The notes below the pieces were generated by a model, which saw only the letters and a list, made by a program, of their open reading frames with translations, ran no database searches and had not been told where the DNA came from. From Alphaproteobacteria bacterium (GTDB lineage: Bacteria; Pseudomonadota; Alphaproteobacteria; Micavibrionales; Micavibrionaceae), in contig JAJFGR010000011.1 in NCBI GenBank assembly GCA_021776025.1, positions 66,631 to 127,111 on the forward strand: a DNA stretch of 60,481 nucleotides, given 5' to 3'. The translations under genes were made by a program, and so were the position numbers. The first letter of the stretch is position 1, and each line of letters begins with the position of its first letter. Below, one piece after another: positions 1 to 8,200 of the stretch.

Positions 1-103
1 TGATGCCGCCTTCGCCGTCATTGCTGCTGCCACAGGCCGTTAACGCCAGAGCAGTCAATAAACAAAGAGAAAGAGATAAAAAGCTTTTTCGAATATCACT
101 CAT
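1..103 (-). CDS. Lipoprotein, N-terminal part only
   Basis: The reverse strand from an ATG at 103 reads a 34-residue open frame that runs off the left edge. Residues 1-23 form a lipoprotein signal peptide: a short polar start with an R-K pair, a hydrophobic stretch, then the lipobox L-T-A-C ending at Cys24, followed by G-S-S-N-D-G-E-G-G, a typical flexible linker after a lipidated cysteine. A GAGGAC-like ribosome site lies just upstream. The mature domain is outside the window, so its function cannot be told. The gene is divergent from the porin gene, with 293 bp between the two starts, which must hold both promoters. Confidence 0.75.
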   Translation of the reverse strand, partial: MSDIRKSFLSLSLCLLTALALTACGSSNDGEGGI

Positions 104-396
104 TGTTGTCCTCTGAACTCCTGATTAACTTTAAGATGATTAACACGACACGCCTTATGTCTCAAGAGGGGTTTTAAGGGTATATATTATGTATAACGGT
201 GTATGAGGGCCTTAAATCGTATGTTGCAAAAATGCAACGCTTCAAAAAAAATGTGACATATTCGTCTAAATTCGCATTGAAGAATGAATCCCACTCTGGC
301 TTACTGTGTATGTTCGCTCGGTTATGGGCGTGCATTTTTGGGTTCTTCCGAACCTATTTGTTCAACAATTATCATCTGTTTATTGGAGGAATGATA

Positions 397-1575
397 ATGA
401 AAAAAGTACTTTTAAGCACAGTAGCTATTGCCGGCATGGCAGTAATTGCTAATCCTGCTGCAGCCCAAGTTAAGCTTGAGCTCGGTGGTTATTTTAAAGG
501 TTACGGCGTATATACAGACAACGATGAAGATTCAGCTGCTACAACTGATGCTCGTGAACTGGATATTATCCGTAACACAGAAGTTCACTTTAGTGGTGAA
601 ACAACTTTGGACAATGGTCTGACAGTTGGTGCGCACATTGAAGCTGAAGCTGATGGTAACGGCACTGACAGTTTCGAAGCTCAAGAGAGCTACGTATACT
701 TTTCAGGTGGCTGGGGCCGCGTGAATTTTGGTGCTGAAGATGGCGCTGCATACTTGCTACAAGTTGCTGCTCCTGCTGCAGACTCAAACATTGACGGTAT
801 TCGTCAGTACATTAACCCTGTTAACTATACAGTAGCAGTTGACCCTTCTGGTGGTCTTGCAACTCTTAACGTTGAAGCTGGTCTTGGTCTTGACTATGCA
901 CAAGATGTTACAGGTTATGCTGACAAGCTGACATACCTTTCACCAATCATGAATGGTTTCCAACTTGGTCTTTCATACACACCTGATATTGCTGACGCTG
1001 CTACAGAAGATGCATTGAATCTTGATGATGTTGATGATGCTCTGGGCGAAGCCTATGAAGGGGCTCTTCGTTATGAAGGTCAATTCAACAATGTTGGCGT
1101 TATCCTCGGTGCAGGTTACACACATGTAGAGCTTGAAGAAAATCTGGTGCAAGCCGGTGCTGATGCATTCTCTGATGATCGTGAAGCTTGGAACGTTGGT
1201 ATTGACCTTGATATCGGTCCATTCGGTATCGGTGCTTCTTATAAAGAAGACAACTTTGGTGAAGATCCACTGTCTGCTACAACTGAGCAAGATGACGAAG
1301 AAACATGGGTTGTTGGTGCTGATTATACAACTGGCCCATTCAAGCTTGGTGCGTCTTACATGAATGTAGATGGTACACGTAACATTGCTGGTGCACTTGG
1401 CACAGATGGTATTGAGTCAGATCGTTATACTGGTGGTGTTGTATACACATACGGCCCAGGCATGACGTTCCGTGGTTCTATCTCACATGTTGAGCATGAT
1501 AACGTTGCTGGTCTTACGACTGGCGACAGTGTTGATGCAACATCTGTTACTCTTGGTACACAAATCAACTTCTAA
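397..1575 (+). CDS. Outer-membrane porin (general gram-negative porin family)
   Basis: A 392-residue protein starting with a clear Sec signal peptide (M-K-K-V-L-L-S, hydrophobic core, cleavage after N-P-A-A-A at about residue 23). The mature part begins Q-V-K-L-E-L-G-G-Y-F-K-G-Y and consists of alternating polar/apolar strands, ending T-L-G-T-Q-I-N-F with the terminal phenylalanine expected of a protein inserted by the BAM machinery. The fold is typical of alphaproteobacterial porins that let small solutes cross the outer membrane. I chose the ATG at 397 because TTGGAGGA at 383-390 sits six bases away; the longer frame from a GTG at 199 would put a charged extension before the signal peptide. 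Codon use is strongly biased and very uniform (for example GGT and GCT), which suggests high expression. Confidence 0.9.
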   Translation: MKKVLLSTVAIAGMAVIANPAAAQVKLELGGYFKGYGVYTDNDEDSAATTDARELDIIRNTEVHFSGETTLDNGLTVGAHIEAEADGNGTDSFEAQESYVYFSGGWGRVNFGAEDGAAYLLQVAAPAADSNIDGIRQYINPVNYTVAVDPSGGLATLNVEAGLGLDYAQDVTGYADKLTYLSPIMNGFQLGLSYTPDIADAATEDALNLDDVDDALGEAYEGALRYEGQFNNVGVILGAGYTHVELEENLVQAGADAFSDDREAWNVGIDLDIGPFGIGASYKEDNFGEDPLSATTEQDDEETWVVGADYTTGPFKLGASYMNVDGTRNIAGALGTDGIESDRYTGGVVYTYGPGMTFRGSISHVEHDNVAGLTTGDSVDATSVTLGTQINF

Positions 1576-1602
1576 TCAGTTGATTTAGACCTTAAGAATT
1601 CG

Positions 1603-1632
1603 AAAGGGCCTCTTTGGAGGCCCTTTCTTTTT
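1603..1632 (+). terminator. Rho-independent terminator of the porin gene
   Basis: A perfect 10-bp stem (1603-1612 pairing with 1617-1626) with a four-base loop, followed by CTTTTT. It lies 28 bp after the porin stop codon and before yggS, so the porin is a monocistronic unit. Confidence 0.9.
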
Positions 1633-1658
1633 GTCCGTATGGCGCTTAAGTTAAATTT

Positions 1659-2321
1659 ATGACTATTGCTGAGAACCTCAAAAATATTCAAGACACCATT
1701 AATGTGGCGGCGGAAGATGCCGCGCGGACGTCCGATTCTGTGCATCTGGTTGCGGTGAGCAAAAAACAGCCAGAAGAACGAATTGAAGAGGCCTTGGCGG
1801 CTGGTCATCGTTTATATGGTGAAAACCGTGTACAGGAAGCAAAAGAGCGCTGGCAAGAGCGGCGGTTAAAATATCCTGATTTAAAACTTCATCTGATTGG
1901 TCCCTTACAGACAAATAAAGTTAAGGATGCGGTGGCGCTGTTTGATGTGATTGAAACGATTGATCGGGAAAAGCTTGCTGATGCACTTGCGAAGGAAATG
2001 CACAAACAAGGCCGGGATTTGCCGTGTTTTATTCAGGTGAACACCGGCGCTGAAGAGCAAAAGGCGGGCGTAGGGCCTGAGGAACTCGAAGAGCTTTATA
2101 ATTTTTGCTATGGTGAGTGTGGTTTGGATGTTGTCGGCCTTATGTGCATTCCACCTGCAGATGAGCCGCCGGCATTGCATTTTGCCCTTTTGAAGAAATA
2201 TGCAGAAGAGCTTGGCCTAAAAGAGCTCAGCATGGGGATGAGCACGGACTATGAGCACGCTGTTCCTCTGGGGGCCACTTATGTTCGTATTGGGACCGGG
2301 GTTTTTGGTGCGCGCAGTTGA
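1659..2321 (+). CDS. yggS: YggS/PROSC-family pyridoxal phosphate homeostasis protein
   Basis: A 220-residue single-domain protein of the alanine-racemase-like TIM-barrel family that binds PLP without known enzymatic activity and keeps the free PLP pool in check. The PLP-binding lysine is in L-V-A-V-S-K-K-Q-P near residue 35. Further family signatures are Y-G-E-N-R-V-Q-E, H-L-I-G-P-L-Q-T-N-K and the C-terminal S-M-G-M-S-T-D-Y with G-T-G-V-F-G. Length is usual for the family. It stands alone between the porin terminator and a convergent hypothetical gene. Confidence 0.95.
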   Translation: MTIAENLKNIQDTINVAAEDAARTSDSVHLVAVSKKQPEERIEEALAAGHRLYGENRVQEAKERWQERRLKYPDLKLHLIGPLQTNKVKDAVALFDVIETIDREKLADALAKEMHKQGRDLPCFIQVNTGAEEQKAGVGPEELEELYNFCYGECGLDVVGLMCIPPADEPPALHFALLKKYAEELGLKELSMGMSTDYEHAVPLGATYVRIGTGVFGARS

Positions 2322-2330
2322 TGTTTTGGC

Positions 2331-3104
2331 TTAGCTATTAAAACGGACCTGCGTGATGGGTTCACGCAGCGGCGCTGCTTTTTCATTAATGGTTGGATAG
2401 GATTTTTGTGTGAAGCTCCCTGCTGTGCGTCCTTGCGCTGCAGATTTTCGTTCAATAACAATTTCAGGGCGTTCTTTTAAGTCGACAAAGGCTAGGAGGC
2501 TTCCCGGTAGGTCGTTTTGGGGATTTGTATTTATACTACCGGCCTTTGGATCTATTGCGGCTAAGCGTATTTCAGGGCTCTGATTTAAGACAGGTTCATT
2601 TGATCTTAGTTTTGGGCTCTGCCCATCGAACATAAAGGCGACGGCATTTTCAGCCATGTCCTTGCCAGTTTCTTCTTGAATAACAACATTGATGAGGCCG
2701 CTGGCTGCGCCAAGGGGGCCACCAAAGAGCGCGCCGCCCATAATTTGCCCAATAGGCCTAATTTCATCGCCGGTTAGGCCGCGGTAAAGTTGCCCAACAA
2801 CGGGGATATGGTGCAGCGGGTTGATCATATCGATCAGATCACCAAAGCCGAATTCCTCACTTTGGGTATAGGGCGTTTCAACGGGGGCTTTATAAGCTAA
2901 GGCATTTTCAGGAACGGCGCTTGCTGCCTTGCTGCTGGCGGCCTTGTTTAGAGAGAATTCAATGGCATTTGTATCTGAGCGGGTTTCCCAGAGCGGCACG
3001 GAGCCGCCCATACGCTCGTTTTTGACCATGCGCAAGACTTTGCGCGGCTCGGTTTGGGGCTGAGACGGATATTGTTCTAAAGCGCTGTAGAGGCCATCGA
3101 TCAT
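2331..3104 (-). CDS. Conserved hypothetical protein with glycine-rich central segment
   Basis: I do not recognise a named family. The 257-residue product has a central conserved-looking segment (D-L-I-D-M-I-N-P-L-H-H-I-P-V-V-G, then a glycine/alanine-rich stretch around G-G-A-L-F-G-G-P-L-G-A-A-S-G) that could be an amphipathic or membrane-active hairpin; the flanks are polar and disordered-looking. No signal peptide is visible. The start at 3104 is preceded by GGAGAAA at a nine-base distance; an in-frame upstream start at 3329 would overlap the divergent regulator gene and lacks a ribosome site. It converges with yggS and is divergent from the regulator at 3249. Confidence 0.7.
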   Translation of the reverse strand: MIDGLYSALEQYPSQPQTEPRKVLRMVKNERMGGSVPLWETRSDTNAIEFSLNKAASSKAASAVPENALAYKAPVETPYTQSEEFGFGDLIDMINPLHHIPVVGQLYRGLTGDEIRPIGQIMGGALFGGPLGAASGLINVVIQEETGKDMAENAVAFMFDGQSPKLRSNEPVLNQSPEIRLAAIDPKAGSINTNPQNDLPGSLLAFVDLKERPEIVIERKSAAQGRTAGSFTQKSYPTINEKAAPLREPITQVRFNS

Positions 3105-3248
3105 GTTATTTTTCTCCAGAAAAAGAGTTTGCAAGCGCTGTGCCAGATGGTTTGTGTTCTTAAGGCTAGAAAAATCAATATGTTGGCTATATTCTGCAGG
3201 GGCGTATATGTTTGAAAAACGCAGAAAATATGGAGATTCTTTCCGGTT

Positions 3249-3836
3249 ATGGCTGAAAAACCGCAAATCGTGATTGTTGATGATGAAGCGCGCGCGCGCG
3301 CGGCTTTGCGTGATTATGTTGAGACTCAAAGTTCATACGGGGGCGTTTGCACGGTCTGCGGGCCTGAAGAGCGACAAGACGCTGAGGGGGTTTCATATAT
3401 TTATATTGGAGAAGACTGTCCGCTCGCTTTTGAGCCGTCTGTGCAATTTAGCAAGCCTGTACGTATCGGCGCAGTGGGCGATGCCATAGAAAAGCAGTTA
3501 AAGCTCCAAAGCCAATCAGCGCAGATTAAGGTTTTATCGGTCGGGCTTTGGGAGCTTGATATGGTTCATAATCTTTTAAGCCGTGAGGATAAACCGGGCG
3601 CAGGGCCGCGGCTTACCGACAAGGAAAAAGAGATCTTATTATTTCTGCATGAAAATGCCGATCAGTCGGTATCCAGAGAGGATCTTTTGAAAGCGGTATG
3701 GGGATACGCAGAAGGGATAGAGACGCATACGCTGGAAACGCATATATACCGCTTACGTCAAAAAATAGAAGAAGATCCGGCCAAGCCTGAAAATTTGTTA
3801 ACAACGGAAACGGGTTATATTCTCGCGGGAAGTTAA
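3249..3836 (+). CDS. Winged-helix DNA-binding regulator with degenerate receiver-like N-terminus
   Basis: 195 residues. The N-terminus (I-V-I-V-D-D-E-A-R-A-R) begins like a response-regulator receiver with the acidic pair, but the segment before the DNA-binding domain is only about 110 residues and shows no recognisable phospho-acceptor D on the expected third strand nor the usual K-P motif. The C-terminal part (about residues 118-195) is an OmpR-type winged helix: L-T-D-K-E-K-E-I-L, then L-L-K-A-V-W-G-Y, the recognition region T-H-T-L-E-T-H-I-Y-R-L-R-Q-K-I and the wing ending T-E-T-G-Y-I-L. It probably binds DNA as an orphan regulator without classical phosphorylation. Its stop overlaps the end of the convergent gene by four bases. 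Confidence 0.8.
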   Translation: MAEKPQIVIVDDEARARAALRDYVETQSSYGGVCTVCGPEERQDAEGVSYIYIGEDCPLAFEPSVQFSKPVRIGAVGDAIEKQLKLQSQSAQIKVLSVGLWELDMVHNLLSREDKPGAGPRLTDKEKEILLFLHENADQSVSREDLLKAVWGYAEGIETHTLETHIYRLRQKIEEDPAKPENLLTTETGYILAGS

Positions 3837-4432
3837 AGCGCGGCTTTCACTTTGTTTACCGCGTTCATCAGGCTTTCCAAAAAGCTTTCAGCACGCTCGA
3901 TGTGTAAATATTCAATATTTTTTTCACTCAATATCTTGAGATCTTCAATCAGGGCATAAACGGTGCGAATGTCTGCGGCGCTTAAATCCAGAGGCGGTCC
4001 TTGCGCTGTATCGGTTGTTTCAATTAAGACAGAGCTTTTGTCGTTCGTTTGTGCGGCGCTTTTATAAGTTGAAGCGGCGTAAGCAGCAGCGGCGGATTTT
4101 TTGTCTGCGGCGTTCGTGTCATCCAGTGTCATTTCAGTTTGAATTTTGAAATCAAGCGGGTCTGGCGCAGGTTTTTCGCTGGGCGCTGTGGTTTCAGAAG
4201 GGTTTTCCTGGCCTTCTTCTGCGCCGTTTTTGATAAAATTTTGGAGGAAAAGCCTTAGAGCTGCAACTGAGACGGTTGCGCCTTCTTGGATAAAGCTGTC
4301 ATCGCTTTGTGAGTCTTTCTTTTTGCGCGGGCGTTCAAAGTCAGGATCATGGCGCTGAATGTTTTGGCGCGTATCACTGTTCTCCGCCTGACGCGGCTTG
4401 ATAGAAAATATGCCTCCTAGTGCGTTAAACAT
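3833..4432 (-). CDS. Hypothetical protein
   Basis: I do not recognise this 199-residue protein. The first half is charged and low-complexity (R-P-R-K-K-K-D-S region, then many E, P, S, T, A), and a helix-rich C-terminus (from about residue 150, D-L-S-A-A-D-I-R-T-V-Y-A-L-I-E-D-L) looks like a small helical bundle. No signal peptide or membrane span. It ends inside the last four bases of the convergent regulator gene. Ribosome-site support is weak (AGGCG a few bases upstream). Confidence 0.6.
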   Translation of the reverse strand: MFNALGGIFSIKPRQAENSDTRQNIQRHDPDFERPRKKKDSQSDDSFIQEGATVSVAALRLFLQNFIKNGAEEGQENPSETTAPSEKPAPDPLDFKIQTEMTLDDTNAADKKSAAAAYAASTYKSAAQTNDKSSVLIETTDTAQGPPLDLSAADIRTVYALIEDLKILSEKNIEYLHIERAESFLESLMNAVNKVKAAL

Positions 4433-4571
4433 TCTGTTTCGCCTGTTTCATATATCTTGATTATAACAAAATTGCAGGATTCATGCCAGATTTGGCTCTT
4501 AATAGCAATGCAAAGCTATGGCCTCTCGGTAATTTTTAGGAATTTGTAGAATTTTGTCATAGAATGGGCCG

Positions 4572-5096
4572 ATGTCGGATAAAGATGATGAGCTTTGGGC
4601 GCAAATGACGCAAGATGTTGATAAAATTAAGCATGATCAGGTGCTTAAGGATGAGACACTTGCCGAAAACTCACCCAAAAAGCCGGCACGTACACCCCCT
4701 AAACCACTAATTTTATCGAAAGTTGAGGTTCCAAAAGCTACGGGTAGCGGGCTTGATCGTAAAACGGCAGAGAAGCTGCGAAAAGGGCAGATGCCGATTG
4801 ATGGGCGGCTGGATCTGCATGGAATGCGCCAGATTGAAGCACAAGAGGCTTTGCAAAGCTTTATCACTGCATCTTATAGCGCTGGGAAGCGCTGCGTTTT
4901 GGTTATCACGGGGAAGGGCACGGGTCTTGACGGGCGGCGTGATCCGCTATCGCAAGGGCAGGGGGTTTTAAAGCGCGGTGTGCCTGAATGGCTAAGTGAT
5001 GCGTCTTTAGCGCCGCTTATTTTGAAGGTTGAAAAAGCGCGGCCGCAGCATGGGGGCGATGGCGCGCTTTACGTACTGCTTCGTCGTCAGCGTTAG
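4572..5096 (+). CDS. Smr-domain protein (MutS2 C-terminal-like nuclease domain)
   Basis: 174 residues. The N-terminal 70 residues are polar linker. The C-terminal Smr domain starts at I-D-G-R-L-D-L-H-G-M (the L-D-L-H-G signature) and continues to V-L-V-I-T-G-K-G-T-G and a C-terminal G-G-D-G-A-L-Y-V-L-L-R-R. Stand-alone Smr proteins are thought to be nucleases acting on branched DNA or on RNA in ribosome rescue; which applies here cannot be decided. The start has no strong ribosome site. It converges with the large acidic gene, with 22 bp between stops. Confidence 0.85.
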   Translation: MSDKDDELWAQMTQDVDKIKHDQVLKDETLAENSPKKPARTPPKPLILSKVEVPKATGSGLDRKTAEKLRKGQMPIDGRLDLHGMRQIEAQEALQSFITASYSAGKRCVLVITGKGTGLDGRRDPLSQGQGVLKRGVPEWLSDASLAPLILKVEKARPQHGGDGALYVLLRRQR

Positions 5097-5118
5097 AGGA
5101 TGTTGAGAGGCGAATGGT

Positions 5119-7272
5119 TTAGCCAACGCTGACTACGTATCTTTCGTTTTTGTAGTATTTTTCCCACATACCGGCTTCTTCTTGCCTAATTTCTTCTTCT
5201 ATGCTTGCAGGGTCTTGCTTCGCCATGTTTATGGCTAAAGCGAGATCCTTTGTGTTTTTGAAGGCATGCTTCACTGCGTTAGGTCCTACATAGATGTTAA
5301 AGACCTTTCCGTTTTCCATCTCTATAACCAACTTGCTTTTTGAATTGATGACTTCGTCACCATTGATCGGCGTTACACCTTTGATGCTTTGTAGTCTGAT
5401 GTCTGCGTCTTCGCTTGAGTGGTAACTATATTCTTGTTTGCGTTTATTATTTTCATTTGCTGCAGCTAAGAAACTACCGGCAAAAAACGAGCTATCTTTT
5501 ATAGAGTTGTCGCCATTTGTGTTTTCATTTGTCGGAGCATTGGCAGGCGCTTGGTTTTCTGCTGTAGAATCTACAGAAGCGTCGGATTTTTCAGTGTCGT
5601 TGGCTGCTTCTGCGTAATGTGCGCTTGTTATGTTAGCAGAATTTTGACGTGGGCGTGTACGTACGCCATCTCTACGTTTTTTTAACTCGTTTAGATCACT
5701 CGCGATTTCTTCTGCGCTCAGACCCAGTTTGTTGTCCTGAATGTTTACTGATTGCTCTGTCACAATATCGCTAGATTTTGTTTGCTTATTAAATACCAGT
5801 GTTGTCAGGATCAGGTTTCCATCTGCACCAGCGTGCGCTTCGAGAATATCCTGATTTTCCAGAAAGGTTTCTCCGAAAACATAGTTACCGGTTTCTGCCA
5901 ACATTTGTGGTGATTTGTTGTTTGTGGGTGTTTTACCATTTTCGGGTTTTTCTGCATTCACGGCAGCATCGTCTAGTTTTAACTCTACAACTTCAATGCC
6001 TAGATTTGTTTTGATGTGGTCAATTTGTTGCTTCAAGGCATTCAAACTTCCAGCCATTGTATTTAACTGCTCTTCTGTTTCCGTTAAATCTGTTTCCTTT
6101 CCGGAAAATTTAACCGTACGGATTTCACCATCATGCGTTTTTATATGCATGAGAACATCACGATCTATCTGTTCATCAGAGACATCACTTTGGATTTCGC
6201 GGAGCACACCTATATGTTCGATATCTAGGGGATCAATATTATATTTTTCTTTGAGCATGGCGGCTGCTGTGGCGATTTCCGCGCCAATTGCAGCTGTCGA
6301 TAGAATTATGCTCTTTGGAGCATGGTTTGCCTCTATGTCTGTTGATTCGGCGGGCATTGAATGATTTGTTGTTGTAGAGTCTGCTGGTGCACTTTCTTCT
6401 GCACCCTCGGAATCGAGTGAAGAATCATTAGGGCCGGGGGGCTCTATTGTTTCTTCATCCGTAAGATTGAGTAAAGGGACATCTTTTTCTTCTGAGCCGA
6501 ACCAGTTTTTGACGTGGTTCCTTACCCATGCAAAAAGGCCTGTTTTTTTCTCGGGCTCAGGGCTTATCTCGTCTTCTATGTTGTCTTCTCTCTCGTCATT
6601 CAAGGGCTGGTTTTCTAATGGAACTTCAGGGGTTTCCGGTCCTTTTGCTTTGGCGGTATGTGAATCAGATTTTTCATCGCCGGGTATTTCTTTAACGGGT
6701 GTGTTTGGTTTTTCTGCATCCTCAAGATTGAGTGAAAAATCATCATTTTTTTTTGAGTGGAACATGTTTTTGAAGCTGCTCCAGAGGCTTGGTTTTTCCT
6801 CGGACTCAAGGCTTATCTCGCTAATTGGGGGTTGGCCCGGTTCTATAAATTTTTTGTGTGTATGTATAGGTTTCTGCGCTGGCTCAGCAGATTTAGGTTC
6901 CGGCGTTGGCGCAGCATTAAGTTGCATTAGCGCACTAGCTTTCGGCGCTGGCGCAGGAGATTTGTTTGTGTAGGCTTCGAGGAGTTGCTGGACAGCGTTA
7001 TCTTGATATTCAGCATTCAAGCCGCTTTCTTCGAGCAGGGCGGACATTGTAATTTTTTCAGGATTTAGTCTCTCGATGATTGTAACAGCTATGGTTGGCT
7101 CTGAAGCGCCATTGACTGGTGTTATACCTGAAATCAATGCCATAACTTCAGTTTCATTAGCGCTTTTAAGGCCCAGTTCAGGATAAAGGGAATCCAGTTC
7201 AGAAAGAAGAGTGTCAAATAAACGATTTCCCAGATCTTGGTCATCTGTAGGTTTGTGTGCATTATTATCCAT
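5119..7272 (-). CDS. Large acidic low-complexity protein with internal duplication
   Basis: I do not recognise a family for this 717-residue protein. It is rich in E, D, P, N and S. Two pieces repeat: around residues 150-190 and 230-270 the pattern E-I-S-x-E-x-E-x-K, then L-W/F with an aromatic and basic helix, then D-F/V-x-L-N-L recurs; and G-I-T-P-V-N-G near residue 50 recurs as G-V-T-P-I-N-G in the C-terminal domain. The C-terminal 100 residues look folded (K-L-V-I-E-M-E-N-G-K-V-F-N-I-Y-V-G-P). The ATG at 7272 has GAGGAGA upstream; the longer frame to 7350 would start inside the promoter. No signal peptide, so it may be cytoplasmic or use a non-Sec route. Confidence 0.7.
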   Translation of the reverse strand: MDNNAHKPTDDQDLGNRLFDTLLSELDSLYPELGLKSANETEVMALISGITPVNGASEPTIAVTIIERLNPEKITMSALLEESGLNAEYQDNAVQQLLEAYTNKSPAPAPKASALMQLNAAPTPEPKSAEPAQKPIHTHKKFIEPGQPPISEISLESEEKPSLWSSFKNMFHSKKNDDFSLNLEDAEKPNTPVKEIPGDEKSDSHTAKAKGPETPEVPLENQPLNDEREDNIEDEISPEPEKKTGLFAWVRNHVKNWFGSEEKDVPLLNLTDEETIEPPGPNDSSLDSEGAEESAPADSTTTNHSMPAESTDIEANHAPKSIILSTAAIGAEIATAAAMLKEKYNIDPLDIEHIGVLREIQSDVSDEQIDRDVLMHIKTHDGEIRTVKFSGKETDLTETEEQLNTMAGSLNALKQQIDHIKTNLGIEVVELKLDDAAVNAEKPENGKTPTNNKSPQMLAETGNYVFGETFLENQDILEAHAGADGNLILTTLVFNKQTKSSDIVTEQSVNIQDNKLGLSAEEIASDLNELKKRRDGVRTRPRQNSANITSAHYAEAANDTEKSDASVDSTAENQAPANAPTNENTNGDNSIKDSSFFAGSFLAAANENNKRKQEYSYHSSEDADIRLQSIKGVTPINGDEVINSKSKLVIEMENGKVFNIYVGPNAVKHAFKNTKDLALAINMAKQDPASIEEEIRQEEAGMWEKYYKNERYVVSVG

Positions 7273-7340
7273 TATAGATGTTCTCCTCAAATTACCGTGG
7301 TGGCCGTTTAAATCACTGTTCAATGTTTCTAAGTTCCCAT

Positions 7341-7369
7341 AAGTTAACAAAACATTAACGTTATGTCAA
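7341..7369 (-). promoter_or_regulatory. Candidate promoter of the large acidic protein gene (TTGACATAA type)
   Basis: Reading the minus strand, TTGACA (7369-7364) is followed by TAA and, after a 17-bp spacer, by a weak -10 TAACTT (7346-7341). The nine-base word TTGACATAA is shared with the promoters at 8929, 13427, 15896 and 29579. A CtrA-like box lies inside the spacer and -10. Confidence 0.5.
7344..7358. promoter_or_regulatory. CtrA-like box (TTAA-N7-TTAA)
   Basis: TTAA (7344-7347), seven bases, TTAA (7355-7358): a perfect match to the alphaproteobacterial CtrA consensus. It sits between the starts of the acidic protein gene and hisB and overlaps the putative minus-strand promoter. One such match in 60 kb could be chance, so support is moderate. 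Confidence 0.4.
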
Positions 7370-7576
7370 CGTTTTTTACGGAAAACAAAAGTGGGCGCGG
7401 GTTTGCGGGCTTTTTGTGTTCAGCTTGCGGTACAGACGTACAGACGTTGAGTGCAAAAGCCAGTGGAATGAGGAGCGTAATAGTCTGTAACAGTGATTTG
7501 AATGGCAAAATCATGGCTATCCGTGCTATTGTGGGCGCTGTTTTTGAGACTAACCGATATACAAGTGAGTGCAAAG

Positions 7577-8185
7577 ATGCCTAAAGACGGTAGAGACGAA
7601 AGATTGGGGACAGTTACCCGTAAAACGAATGAGACAAGCGTTTCTGCAACCGTGAATTTAGACGGGGGCGGTGCCTATGACGTTTCGACGGGGATCGGGT
7701 TTTTCGATCATATGCTGGAGCAGCTCTCGAAGCACTCTTTGATCGACATGACGATTAAGGCCGATGGTGATCTGCATATTGACGGGCACCACACAGCGGA
7801 AGATGTTGGCATTACGCTGGGCCAAGCTATCAAAGAAGCCGTGGGTGACAAAAAAGGCATTCGCCGTTATGGGCATTTTGATTTGGTGATGGATGAAGCG
7901 CGGGCTTCTGTGTCGCTCGATCTGTCGAACCGTCCGTTTCTCATTTGGGATGTAAATTTCACCGTTGATCGTTTGGGTGAAATGGATACCGAGTTGTTTC
8001 AGGAGTTTTTTAATGCGCTGGCCGGCGCTGCCGGTATGACTTTGCATGTGACGCAGCTTGCGGGAACAAATAACCATCACATTATCGAAGCGACGTTTAA
8101 AGCCTTTGCGAAGTCACTGCGCATGGCCGTGGAAACTGATCCGCGGGCAGCGGACGCACTGCCAAGCACCAAAGGTGCTTTGTAG
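7577..8185 (+). CDS. hisB: Imidazoleglycerol-phosphate dehydratase
   Basis: A 202-residue HisB, the manganese-dependent dehydratase of histidine synthesis that turns imidazole glycerol phosphate into imidazole acetol phosphate. Metal-binding motifs are D-G-H-H-T-A-E-D-V-G, H-M-L-E near residue 55, H-F-D-L and the C-terminal N-N-H-H-I-I-E-A-T-F-K. It is the short monofunctional form, without the phosphatase domain found in enterobacteria. I chose the ATG at 7577, which gives usual family length; an in-frame ATG at 7514 and a TTG further up have no better ribosome site. Unlike most relatives it is not directly followed by hisH: four minus-strand genes lie between. Confidence 0.93.
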   Translation: MPKDGRDERLGTVTRKTNETSVSATVNLDGGGAYDVSTGIGFFDHMLEQLSKHSLIDMTIKADGDLHIDGHHTAEDVGITLGQAIKEAVGDKKGIRRYGHFDLVMDEARASVSLDLSNRPFLIWDVNFTVDRLGEMDTELFQEFFNALAGAAGMTLHVTQLAGTNNHHIIEATFKAFAKSLRMAVETDPRAADALPSTKGAL

Positions 8186-8200
8186 AGCTTTGCGCTTTAA

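Noticed and set aside
199..396. In-frame GTG-started N-terminal extension of the porin
   Set aside because: It would place 66 charged residues before an obvious signal peptide, and the ATG at 397 has a strong ribosome site at the right distance.
973..1290. Minus-strand open frame inside the porin gene
   Set aside because: Overlaps a strongly supported, highly biased gene and has no protein-family features.
3300..4432. Idea that the regulator at 3249 and the hypothetical gene at 3833 form a toxin-antitoxin or two-component pair
   Set aside because: They are convergent, not co-transcribed, and neither protein shows toxin or kinase features.
6467..6973. Long plus-strand open frame opposite the large acidic protein
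   Set aside because: It is a codon-bias shadow of the minus-strand gene, serine/phenylalanine-rich and without a ribosome site.
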